Below the pieces are notes generated by a model that was given only the letters and a program-made list of their open reading frames with translations, was not told where the DNA came from and searched no databases. From Fusobacterium sp. JB019 (lineage in GTDB: Bacteria > Fusobacteriota > Fusobacteriia > Fusobacteriales > Fusobacteriaceae): a DNA stretch of 64,000 nt. Both the position numbers and the translations under genes were made by a program. This document shows positions 39,614 through 46,630 of this stretch, piece after piece. The stretch spans positions 1 through 64,000 of the forward strand of contig JAUTCN010000011.1 of the NCBI GenBank assembly GCA_030673965.1, written 5' to 3'. Each line of letters begins with the position of its first letter. Within the stretch, counting starts at the first letter, position 1.

Positions 39614-40765
39614 TTATCTTAAGATAGCACCAGAGATAACTAATTTTTGAATTTCATTAGTTCCTTCATAGATTTGAGTGATTTTAGCATCTCTCATCAT
39701 TCTTTCAACAGGATGATCCATAGTAAATCCTGTACCACCTAATACTTGTACAGCTTCAGTGGTAACTTCCATAGCTGTATTTGTAGCAGTTAGTTTAGCA
39801 ACAGCAGCAGGAATAGAATAAGGTAAATGCTCATCTTTAGACCAAGCAGCTTTTAAAGTAACAGCTTGAGCAGATTCTATTTTGTTATACATATCAGCTA
39901 ATTTAAATGCAATAACTTGAAGTTTAGAAATAGGTTTTCCAAATTGAACTCTTTCTTTAGCATAATTTAAAGCATATTCGTAGGCTCCTTTAGCAATACC
40001 AACTGCATGAGCAGCAACTCCAATTCTTCCACAATCAAGAGTAGCCATAGCTATTTTGAATCCTTTTCCTTCTTGTCCTAATAAGTTTTCAGCAGGAACT
40101 TCTAAATTTTCCATTTCAATAACATTTTGAACAGAAGCTCTTATTCCCATTTTAGCTTCTCTTTTAATAAATTTGATTCCAGGGAAATTTTTAGGTTCAA
40201 CTATAAATGCACTTATTCCTTTTGTTCCTAATTCAGGATTAGTCATTGCAAACACAACTATAACATCTGCAAATTCTCCATTAGTTGTAAAACATTTAGT
40301 TCCATTTAATATATATTTATCTCCTTTTTTAACTGCAGTACATTGGCTAGCACTAGCATCACTACCAGCACAAGGTTCAGTTAAACCAAAGGCTGCAATG
40401 TATTCTCCAGAACATAATTTAGGAAGATATTTTTGTTTTTGTTCTTCGTTACCAAAATTATATATAGGCCCAGTTCCTAAAGAAATATGAACAGAATAAG
40501 AAATACCAAGTGAAGCATCTACTTTATTAAGTTCAAAACCAGCTAAAGCATATTCAAGATACCCAAGTCCAGCTCCTCCATATTTTTTATCGTAAGGAAT
40601 TCCCATTAAACCTAACTTACCCATTTTTTTTAATAAATCTCTAGTTGCTAAGAAATCTCCATTAATATCTCTTTCTTTAGATCCTGGAGCAACTTCATTT
40701 AAAGAAAAGTCTTTTACCATTTGGCAAATACGTTCTTGTTCTTCAGTAAATTTTAAACTGTACAT
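39614..40765 (-). CDS. acyl-CoA dehydrogenase, probable acryloyl-CoA reductase (propionyl-CoA dehydrogenase)
   Basis: The start chosen is ATG 40765 (MYSLKFTEEQ), behind GGGGTG; an in-frame GTG at 40774 is less well placed. The 383-residue flavoprotein has FGLTEPCAGSDASA, then KCFTTNGEFADV, and the catalytic Glu367 in YEGTNEIQ, the same number as in short-chain butyryl-CoA dehydrogenases. It would reduce acryloyl-CoA to propionyl-CoA with electrons from EtfAB. It is the first gene of the operon etfB-etfA-lctP-pct. Butyryl-CoA dehydrogenase activity is the alternative; the neighbours favour acryloyl-CoA. Confidence 0.88.
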   Translation of the reverse strand: MYSLKFTEEQERICQMVKDFSLNEVAPGSKERDINGDFLATRDLLKKMGKLGLMGIPYDKKYGGAGLGYLEYALAGFELNKVDASLGISYSVHISLGTGPIYNFGNEEQKQKYLPKLCSGEYIAAFGLTEPCAGSDASASQCTAVKKGDKYILNGTKCFTTNGEFADVIVVFAMTNPELGTKGISAFIVEPKNFPGIKFIKREAKMGIRASVQNVIEMENLEVPAENLLGQEGKGFKIAMATLDCGRIGVAAHAVGIAKGAYEYALNYAKERVQFGKPISKLQVIAFKLADMYNKIESAQAVTLKAAWSKDEHLPYSIPAAVAKLTATNTAMEVTTEAVQVLGGTGFTMDHPVERMMRDAKITQIYEGTNEIQKLVISGAILR

Positions 40766-40813
40766 AAATAACACCCCTTTTATATTTTATTAGTAAAATT
40801 TAGGCTTTAAAAA

Positions 40814-40842
40814 ATTAAAACATTTAAAGCGTCTTTACACAA
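40814..40842 (-). promoter_or_regulatory. promoter of the acyl-CoA dehydrogenase-pct operon
   Basis: On the minus strand, TTGTGT (40837-40842) and TTTAAT (40814-40819) are separated by 17 bp, and TG precedes the -10 as an extended element. The boxes are poor, as expected for an activated promoter. The repeats at 40866-40900 lie just upstream. Confidence 0.5.
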
Positions 40843-40865
40843 AAATCATATAGTTTTTTAAGGGG

Positions 40866-40900
40866 TTATTCAAGTGAATAAACATGAATATAGTTGAATA
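40866..40900. promoter_or_regulatory. TGAATA repeat array, putative activator binding site
   Basis: TTATTCA-AG-TGAATAA (40866-40881) is a perfect palindrome. The TGAATA half-site then recurs at 40885-40890 and 40895-40900, giving three direct copies spaced exactly 10 bp, one helical turn. Relative to the inferred start near 40807 the array covers about -60 to -93, upstream of the -35, which suits an activator. The 494-residue regulator encoded next door is the natural candidate. Confidence 0.55.
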
Positions 40901-40936
40901 AAAAAAAGCACTAAGATATTTAAATACCTTAGTGCT
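40899..40936 (-). terminator. intrinsic terminator of the HTH regulator gene
   Basis: AGCACTAAG (40907-40915) pairs with CTTAGTGCT (40928-40936). On the minus strand a T run follows, just after the regulator stop codon. Confidence 0.88.
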
Positions 40937-40943
40937 ATATTCA

Positions 40944-42428
40944 TTAAGAGTGCAGATTCATTATTTTTAGTATCATATGATTGTATTTGTTCCATGAAGC
41001 TTCTATTTCTTCAGGAGAGAATTCTTTGGAAACTTCAGAAGTTTTAAGCTTGTCAAAGACAAGATTAATATGTCTAATTGTGGAATAATTATTAACAGTA
41101 CTTAAAAAATCTTCTTTAGTTTCTGAAAGTAAAGCAACATTTTTTAAAAAGACACTATCTTTATTGCAAAATACAGACATTTTAAAGTCCAAATAATCTA
41201 AATTTAATAAATTATCATCAATAACATAAATTTTTATTCTAGGATTACTTTTAAGAACACTAATAAAATAATTATAATGTTCTAATATTTCTTCAGGAGT
41301 CATTTTATATTTAACGTTCATAAAATAAATAGTTTTTTCCTGAAAATATTTTAAAATAGAAGATTTAAATACAAAGAAATTAATAGAAGCTTGTTCAAAC
41401 ATTTCATTCCAAGTAATCATTAAATCTTGCATACTTATTAATTCTCTTTTTGGAAAATTATTTTTTAAAGCATAGTTAAGTATATTTTGAATGATATTTT
41501 GTGGTATTAAAAATTCAAATCCGCTTGTAAGTAAGAAATTAAAATTATCATGAGTGTAGAAATTAGTTCTATAGGCTTTTCTTATTAAGGAGTTATGATC
41601 TTTTATTGAAAATATTCTATTTAAAGAATTCATAGATTTGCTAAGAGTAGACAAAAGTTTCTTTACTTTGTATTTGTTCGTTGTAGAAATTAAAGTTTCA
41701 AATTGTCCTTCGTTATTAAGAGAATAAAGAAAAGATATTTTATCTTTAATAACTATAGTATTTAAGTTTTCAAAATAAGAGCTATTATAAAGTTCAAAAT
41801 TTATATTTATAAATTGATTTAAAATCATATATATTTTTTTTATGTTTTTAATAGCATTATCATCGTCAGCTAAAAGGTGAATTCCAAGATAAATTTTTAT
41901 TTTTAAACTTTCAGGTTTCATTTTGGAAAGTAGAGAAATTATGTAGAGGCAGTCGATTGTTGTAATGTCTAAAGTCATATAAAATTCCAAGGTGTGATTA
42001 GCTTCATTTATTTGTTGTCTTAAAATTGTACTTAAAAATGATTTGATTTGAGTGTTTTCAATTAAAAAAACATCTGGAGTTTCCTTTTCTTCATGAGAAG
42101 AACATTCTAAATAAGAACTGTTTAATAAATTGTAAATCTTATCCCCTAATATTTTAGAGTTTATTGAAAAATTTTTTCTGGGTTTTTCAATATTGAATTT
42201 ATTGAAAAATTGATTTTCCTTATTCAGGCTGAGTATTTCAGAAGAAACTAAATCCGAAATTTTTTCATTTATTTCTTTAATTGATTTAGAGCTTGGAAGC
42301 TTAACTCCGTTACACCATTTGCTAATATAAGACACATCGTAACCCAAGTGATTTCCTAATATTAAAAACTTAACCTCAGAAAAAGTTAATAGATTTCTAA
42401 GGGTACTTCCATAATTTTTTTTTCCCAT
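40944..42428 (-). CDS. large HTH regulator of unknown family between the propionate operons
   Basis: I do not recognise a named family for this 494-residue protein. Residues about 10-55 look like a helix-turn-helix (FLILGNHLGYDVSYISKWCN, followed by GVKLPSSKSIKEI). The remaining 430 residues are soluble, Asn/Lys/Phe-rich and without transmembrane segments or a domain I can name; they could sense a ligand and oligomerise. The gene lies between two divergent operons of one pathway and next to a repeat array, so a role as their regulator is likely. It is transcribed in the same direction as the dehydrogenase operon but separated from it by a terminator. Confidence 0.6.
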   Translation of the reverse strand: MGKKNYGSTLRNLLTFSEVKFLILGNHLGYDVSYISKWCNGVKLPSSKSIKEINEKISDLVSSEILSLNKENQFFNKFNIEKPRKNFSINSKILGDKIYNLLNSSYLECSSHEEKETPDVFLIENTQIKSFLSTILRQQINEANHTLEFYMTLDITTIDCLYIISLLSKMKPESLKIKIYLGIHLLADDDNAIKNIKKIYMILNQFININFELYNSSYFENLNTIVIKDKISFLYSLNNEGQFETLISTTNKYKVKKLLSTLSKSMNSLNRIFSIKDHNSLIRKAYRTNFYTHDNFNFLLTSGFEFLIPQNIIQNILNYALKNNFPKRELISMQDLMITWNEMFEQASINFFVFKSSILKYFQEKTIYFMNVKYKMTPEEILEHYNYFISVLKSNPRIKIYVIDDNLLNLDYLDFKMSVFCNKDSVFLKNVALLSETKEDFLSTVNNYSTIRHINLVFDKLKTSEVSKEFSPEEIEASWNKYNHMILKIMNLHS

Positions 42429-42518
42429 AATCTTGCTCCTTAAACTTTAAATTATATTTTTTAATATATTGTTGAAAATTGATAACCCTATTCCTATAAT
42501 ATATTAAAAAAAAATAAT

Positions 42519-42616
42519 AGTCAACCTAATATCATATATAAAACTAATTGACAAAAAGAAAAGTCAACTAAAGTCAAGAGAAATCATTTTTAAAATTAAT
42601 GTATGAAGAGTATCAT
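42519..42616 (+). promoter_or_regulatory. repeat-bearing control region of the dehydratase operon
   Basis: AGTCAA occurs at 42519-42524, 42562-42567 and 42572-42577, the last two 10 bp apart. The reverse half-site TTGAC lies at 42548-42552. A possible -10, TATCAT (42611-42616), follows with no good -35. The half-sites would sit near -45 to -75, consistent with activation. The motif differs from the TGAATA array on the other side of the regulator gene. Confidence 0.4.
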
Positions 42617-42692
42617 ATAGGTGTAAAAAATAATTTTTTTGTTCTAATGAACTACATAAAAATAATTAAAAAGTTTAAGGAGGAGATTTATA

Positions 42693-43109
42693 ATGAAACC
42701 AATGAGAATGCATCATGTAGGAATAGTTTTACCAACTTTAGAAAAGGCACATTCATATATTGAAAAAATGGGGCTAGATATAGACTACACTGGATATGTA
42801 GAAGCTTATCAAGCTGATTTAATTTTTACAAAATATCCTGATAATAGTAGCCCTATAGAATTTATAATTCCTAGAGCCGGAGTACTTAAAGAATATAATA
42901 AAGGAAAAGGAGGAATAGCTCATTTAGCTTTTGAAGTAGAGGATGTAGAGGCAGTTAGAAAAGAAATGGAAGAAAAGGGATTAGAAATGTTAGAAAAGAA
43001 AGCTGTTACAGGAACAGATGATATAATAGTTAACTTTATGAGACCTAAATTTTCAGAAGGTATACTTACTGAATTCGTTCAAACAGTAGCACCAATAAAA
43101 AGAGATTAA
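42693..43109 (+). CDS. VOC-superfamily protein, methylmalonyl-CoA-epimerase-like
   Basis: The 138-residue protein is a two-module vicinal-oxygen-chelate fold. The four expected metal ligands are visible: His8 in MHHVGIV, Glu56 in IEFIIP, His77 in GIAHLAFEV and Glu127 in LTEFVQ. Methylmalonyl-CoA epimerases of this fold invert the carbon next to a thioester. No mutase or carboxylase for the methylmalonyl route is seen here. Instead the gene heads the 2-hydroxyacyl-CoA dehydratase operon, 22 bases before the activator. A lactoyl-CoA (2-hydroxyacyl-CoA) epimerase role is therefore an attractive inference, because these dehydratases accept only the R form. Confidence 0.78.
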   Translation: MKPMRMHHVGIVLPTLEKAHSYIEKMGLDIDYTGYVEAYQADLIFTKYPDNSSPIEFIIPRAGVLKEYNKGKGGIAHLAFEVEDVEAVRKEMEEKGLEMLEKKAVTGTDDIIVNFMRPKFSEGILTEFVQTVAPIKRD

Positions 43110-43131
43110 TAAGTATTAGTTAGGAGGAAAT

Positions 43132-43926
43132 ATGTGTTATACAGTAGGAGTAGACATTGGGTCATCATCTTCTAAGGCAGTCATTTTAAAAAATGGAAAA
43201 GAAGTTATAGCGACAGACGTTTTACAAGTTGGGATAGGAAGTAAAGGTCCTAAAGTTATACTAGAAAGTGTTTTAAATAAATCCAAAATGGAAAGAAAAG
43301 ACATAGATCAAATTGTTGTAACTGGATATGGTAGATTTACTTTTGATGAAGCAGATAAACAAATAAGTGAAATAAGTTGTCATGCTAAAGGAATTCATTT
43401 TCTAGTGCCAGAAGCAAAGACTGTTATAGATATTGGAGGACAGGATGCAAAGGCGATTAGTTTAAATTCTAAAGGTAAAATAAACCAATTTTTTATGAAT
43501 GATAAATGTGCTGCAGGAACAGGAAGATTTATAACTGTTATGTCAAAAGTTTTAGAAATTCCTTTAGATGAGATGAAAGATTATGATAAAAAAGCAGATG
43601 CTCCAGTTACTGTAAGTAGTACATGCACAGTTTTCGCAGAATCGGAAGTTATATCTCAATTAGCTAAAGGGGCAACAACAGAAAATATAGTAGCAGGTGT
43701 TCATAATTCAGTAGCTCATAAGGTTAGCGGTTTAGCTAAAAGAACTCCATTAGAAGATAATGTAGTTATGTGTGGGGGAGTTGCTAAAAATACAGGAGTT
43801 GTTCGTGCATTAAGAGAAACTTTAAATAGAAATGTAATAGTTGCTCCAAATCCTCAGCTAACAGGAGCTTTAGGAGCTGCAATATATGCCTATGAAGAAA
43901 TTTTAAAGAAAAGGAGAGATGATTAA
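43132..43926 (+). CDS. 2-hydroxyacyl-CoA dehydratase activator (HgdC/LcdC-type ATPase)
   Basis: The 264-residue protein has the actin-like ATPase fold of activators: GVDIGSSSSKAV (phosphate 1 loop), then VIDIGGQDAK, and the C-terminal CGGVAKNTGVVRAL. Cys126 (NDKCAAGTG) and Cys165 (SSTCTVF) are the ligands that hold one [4Fe-4S] cluster between two subunits; they match Cys127 and Cys166 of the Acidaminococcus HgdC. ATP hydrolysis drives a one-electron transfer to the dehydratase. It ends 3 bases before the alpha subunit gene. Confidence 0.95.
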   Translation: MCYTVGVDIGSSSSKAVILKNGKEVIATDVLQVGIGSKGPKVILESVLNKSKMERKDIDQIVVTGYGRFTFDEADKQISEISCHAKGIHFLVPEAKTVIDIGGQDAKAISLNSKGKINQFFMNDKCAAGTGRFITVMSKVLEIPLDEMKDYDKKADAPVTVSSTCTVFAESEVISQLAKGATTENIVAGVHNSVAHKVSGLAKRTPLEDNVVMCGGVAKNTGVVRALRETLNRNVIVAPNPQLTGALGAAIYAYEEILKKRRDD

Positions 43927-43929
43927 GTT

Positions 43930-45189
43930 ATGGATGAGAAAAAAGATATAAAAAATATGAGTGCTAAAGAATTGCTAGCTTATTATCAAGGACAATTAGA
44001 TGAAGAAGCAAGACAAGCCAAAAAAGAGGGACGTTTAGTTTGTTGGTCAGCTTCAGTAGCACCACCAGAATTTTGTGTAGCAATGGATATAGCTATGGTT
44101 TATCCTGAAACTCATGCAGCAGGGATAGGAGCAAGAAAAGGATCATTAGATATGCTAGAAGTAGCCGATCAAAAAGGTTATTCATTAGATATATGTTCTT
44201 ATGCCAGAGTAAATTTAGGTTATATGGAATTATTAAAAGAAAAAGCTTTAACAGGAAAAACTCCAGAAAAATTAAAAAATTCACCCGCAGCAGACGTACC
44301 TTTACCTGATTTAGTTATTACTTGTAATAATATTTGTAACACTTTATTGAAATGGTATGAGAATTTAGCAAAGGAATTAAATATACCATGTATTGTTATA
44401 GATGTACCATTTAATCATACAATGCCAATTCCTCAATATGCTAAAGATTATATAGCATCTCAATTTGAAGAAGCTATAAGTCAATTAGAAGAAATTACAG
44501 GAAAGAAATTTGATTATGACAAATTCTTAGAAGTTCAAAAACAAACTCAGCGTTCAGTAGCTCAATGGAATAGAGTTGCTAAAATGTCTCAATATAAACC
44601 ATCTCCATTAAATTGCTTTGATTTATTTAATTATATGGCTTTAATAGTTTGTGCAAGAAGTAGAGATTGTGCAGAAATAACATTTAAGAAATTTGCAGAT
44701 GAATTAGAAGAAAAATTAGCAAATAAACAATATGCTTTAAAAGGAAATGAAAAGAAAAGAATTACTTGGGAAGGAATTGCAGTTTGGCCTAACCTAGGAC
44801 ATACATTTAAAACACTTAAAAATTTAGGAATTATAATGACAGGATCTGCTTATCCAGGATTATGGAATTTAGAATATACTCCAGGAGATATGAGTTCAAT
44901 GGCAGATGCTTATACTAGAATATATATTAATACTTGCTTAGATAACAGAGCTAAAGTATTAACAGATGTAGTAGAAGGCGGAAAATGTGATGGAGTTCTT
45001 TATCATACAAACAGAAGTTGTAAATTAATGAGTTTCTTGAATTCAGAAACAGCTGAAATAGTTCAAGAAAAAACAGGATTACCATTTACTAGTTTTGATG
45101 GAGACCAAACAGACCCTAGAAATTATTCACCAGCTCAATATGAAACTCGTGTACAAGCATTAGATGAAATAATGAATGAAGAAAATTAA
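43930..45189 (+). CDS. 2-hydroxyacyl-CoA dehydratase alpha subunit, probable lactoyl-CoA dehydratase
   Basis: The 419-residue protein is the larger dehydratase subunit, with conserved segments GRLVCWSASVAPPEFC (about residues 35-50), HAAGIGARKG, SYARVNLGY, VITCNNICNT and DQTDPRNYSPAQ. Several cysteines are available as ligands for the [4Fe-4S] cluster. The complex removes water from (R)-2-hydroxyacyl-CoA by ketyl-radical chemistry. Homologues act on lactoyl-, hydroxyglutaryl- or hydroxyisocaproyl-CoA. Lactoyl-CoA is inferred from the neighbouring lactate permease, CoA-transferase and acyl-CoA dehydrogenase. Confidence 0.9.
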   Translation: MDEKKDIKNMSAKELLAYYQGQLDEEARQAKKEGRLVCWSASVAPPEFCVAMDIAMVYPETHAAGIGARKGSLDMLEVADQKGYSLDICSYARVNLGYMELLKEKALTGKTPEKLKNSPAADVPLPDLVITCNNICNTLLKWYENLAKELNIPCIVIDVPFNHTMPIPQYAKDYIASQFEEAISQLEEITGKKFDYDKFLEVQKQTQRSVAQWNRVAKMSQYKPSPLNCFDLFNYMALIVCARSRDCAEITFKKFADELEEKLANKQYALKGNEKKRITWEGIAVWPNLGHTFKTLKNLGIIMTGSAYPGLWNLEYTPGDMSSMADAYTRIYINTCLDNRAKVLTDVVEGGKCDGVLYHTNRSCKLMSFLNSETAEIVQEKTGLPFTSFDGDQTDPRNYSPAQYETRVQALDEIMNEEN

Positions 45190-45204
45190 GTGGAGGTTAA
45201 AGAT

Positions 45205-46326
45205 ATGGAAGGAAATTTAAAGAAATTTATCGATTTATTTGAACATATAGCATCAAATCCAGTAGAAGCAATAAAAAATCATAAAAAAGAAACAGGAAAA
45301 GGAGCAGTAGGAGTTTTACCAGTATATGCTCCAGAAGAATTAATAGATGCAGCAGGATATTTACCAGTAGGTATTTGGGGTGGACATCATGAAATATCAA
45401 AAGCTAGAACATATTTACCAGCTTTTGCTTGTTCAATCATGCAATCAATTATGGAAATGGAATTAGAAGGAGCTTTTGATAATTTATCAGCTGTTTTAAT
45501 GTCAGTTCCTTGTGATACTTTAAAATGTTTTAGCCAAAAATGGCACGGAAAATGTAAACCTATAATATTTACTCATCCTCAAAACAGAAAAATAAAAGCA
45601 GCTAATTTATTCTTAGAAGAAGAATATAAAATAGTTCGTAGAAAATTAGAAGAAATATTGGATGTTAAAATTACAGATGAAGCTATAAATAAAAGTATAG
45701 AAGTTTATAATGAAAATAGAAAAGTTATGAGAGAATTTACTGAAATAGCAGCAAAATATCCTCAAATAATAGACCCAATAGTTAGACATAATGTTATTAA
45801 ATCAAGATGGTTTATAACTAAAAAACAACATACAGAATATGTTAAAGATTTCATAAAAGAAATTAAAAAATTAAAAGTAGAACCATGGAAAGGTAAGAAA
45901 GTTATTTTAACTGGAATAATGGCAGAACCAAAAGAAGTATTAGAAATAATGAAATCAGAAAATTTTGCAGTTGTTGCAGATGATTTGGCTCAAGAATCTC
46001 GTCAATTTAGAATTGATGTACCTGAAGGAGGAACTCCTTTACAAAGATTAGCAAAATGGTGGCAAGATTTTGACGGATGTGCATTAGCAACAGATCCTAA
46101 AAAAGTAAGAGGACAAATGCTAATAGATATGTGTAAAAAATATGAAGCAGATGCAGTTATAGTATGTATGATGAAATTCTGTGATCCAGAAGAATTTGAT
46201 TACCCAATATATTATAAAGAATTAAATAATGAAAATATAAGAAATATTATGATAGAAATAGATTTAGAGATGACATCTTTTGAACAAATAAAAACAAGAC
46301 TTCAAAGTTTTAATGAAACTTTGTAA
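45205..46326 (+). CDS. 2-hydroxyacyl-CoA dehydratase beta subunit, probable lactoyl-CoA dehydratase
   Basis: The start chosen is ATG 45205 (MEGNLKKFIDLF), about 8 bases after GGAGG; an in-frame GTG at 45190 would include the ribosome-binding site. The 373-residue protein has KGAVGVLPVYAPEELIDAAG (about residues 30-49), then SVPCDTLKCFSQKW and a C-terminal VCMMKFCDPEEFDYP. It pairs with the alpha subunit encoded just upstream. A terminator follows. Its narrow substrate range cannot be read from sequence alone. Confidence 0.9.
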   Translation: MEGNLKKFIDLFEHIASNPVEAIKNHKKETGKGAVGVLPVYAPEELIDAAGYLPVGIWGGHHEISKARTYLPAFACSIMQSIMEMELEGAFDNLSAVLMSVPCDTLKCFSQKWHGKCKPIIFTHPQNRKIKAANLFLEEEYKIVRRKLEEILDVKITDEAINKSIEVYNENRKVMREFTEIAAKYPQIIDPIVRHNVIKSRWFITKKQHTEYVKDFIKEIKKLKVEPWKGKKVILTGIMAEPKEVLEIMKSENFAVVADDLAQESRQFRIDVPEGGTPLQRLAKWWQDFDGCALATDPKKVRGQMLIDMCKKYEADAVIVCMMKFCDPEEFDYPIYYKELNNENIRNIMIEIDLEMTSFEQIKTRLQSFNETL

Positions 46327-46346
46327 AAGATAAAAGGTTAATTTCT

Positions 46347-46392
46347 TAAAAGGCTATAGGCAAATAATTTGTCTGTAGCCTTTTATTTTTTT
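46347..46392 (+). terminator. intrinsic terminator of the dehydratase operon
   Basis: AAAAGGCTATAGGCAAA pairs with TTTGTCTGTAGCCTTTT (two G-U pairs) and is followed by a T run. Confidence 0.88.
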
Positions 46393-46490
46393 GAAAAAAT
46401 ATTAAAAAGAAGTCTATATTTGTATTCTTTAAAACATAATAAAATAAAGACTATAAGTGAAAAAATTAAGGGATCAAGGTTCATATTTTT

Positions 46491-46616
46491 ATGAAAATAG
46501 AAAAAAATACGCCACATACACCATATACGCCACATATGCCATATACGTTTTTGACTTTTTTAGAAAAAGGTTTAAAATATAATTTAGAAGGAAATAAATT
46601 ATATAAAAATATATGA
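46491..46616 (+). CDS. 41-residue ORF with a HTPYTPH repeat, upstream of a rep-like gene
   Basis: The ORF reads MKIEKNTPHTPYTPHMPYT at its start and then a short helix-like tail of 22 residues. The Thr-Pro-His/Tyr stretch comes from an imperfect 18-bp tandem repeat (46508-46525 and 46526-46543). The ribosome-binding site is weak (AAGG near 46476). It ends 14 bases before the rep-like gene and may be a translational leader or small partner of it. Whether it is expressed is uncertain. Confidence 0.45.
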   Translation: MKIEKNTPHTPYTPHMPYTFLTFLEKGLKYNLEGNKLYKNI

Positions 46617-46630
46617 ATTAGGAGGTTATT

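Noticed and set aside
42693-46326. Assignment of the dehydratase operon to glutamate fermentation (2-hydroxyglutaryl-CoA)
   Set aside because: No glutaconate CoA-transferase, glutaconyl-CoA decarboxylase or hydroxyglutarate dehydrogenase gene is present, whereas a lactate permease and propionate CoA-transferase are. It remains a fallback if phylogeny disagrees.
46501-46551. Short tandem repeat considered as a CRISPR array
   Set aside because: The repeats are 18 bp, directly adjacent without spacers, and lie in a small open frame.
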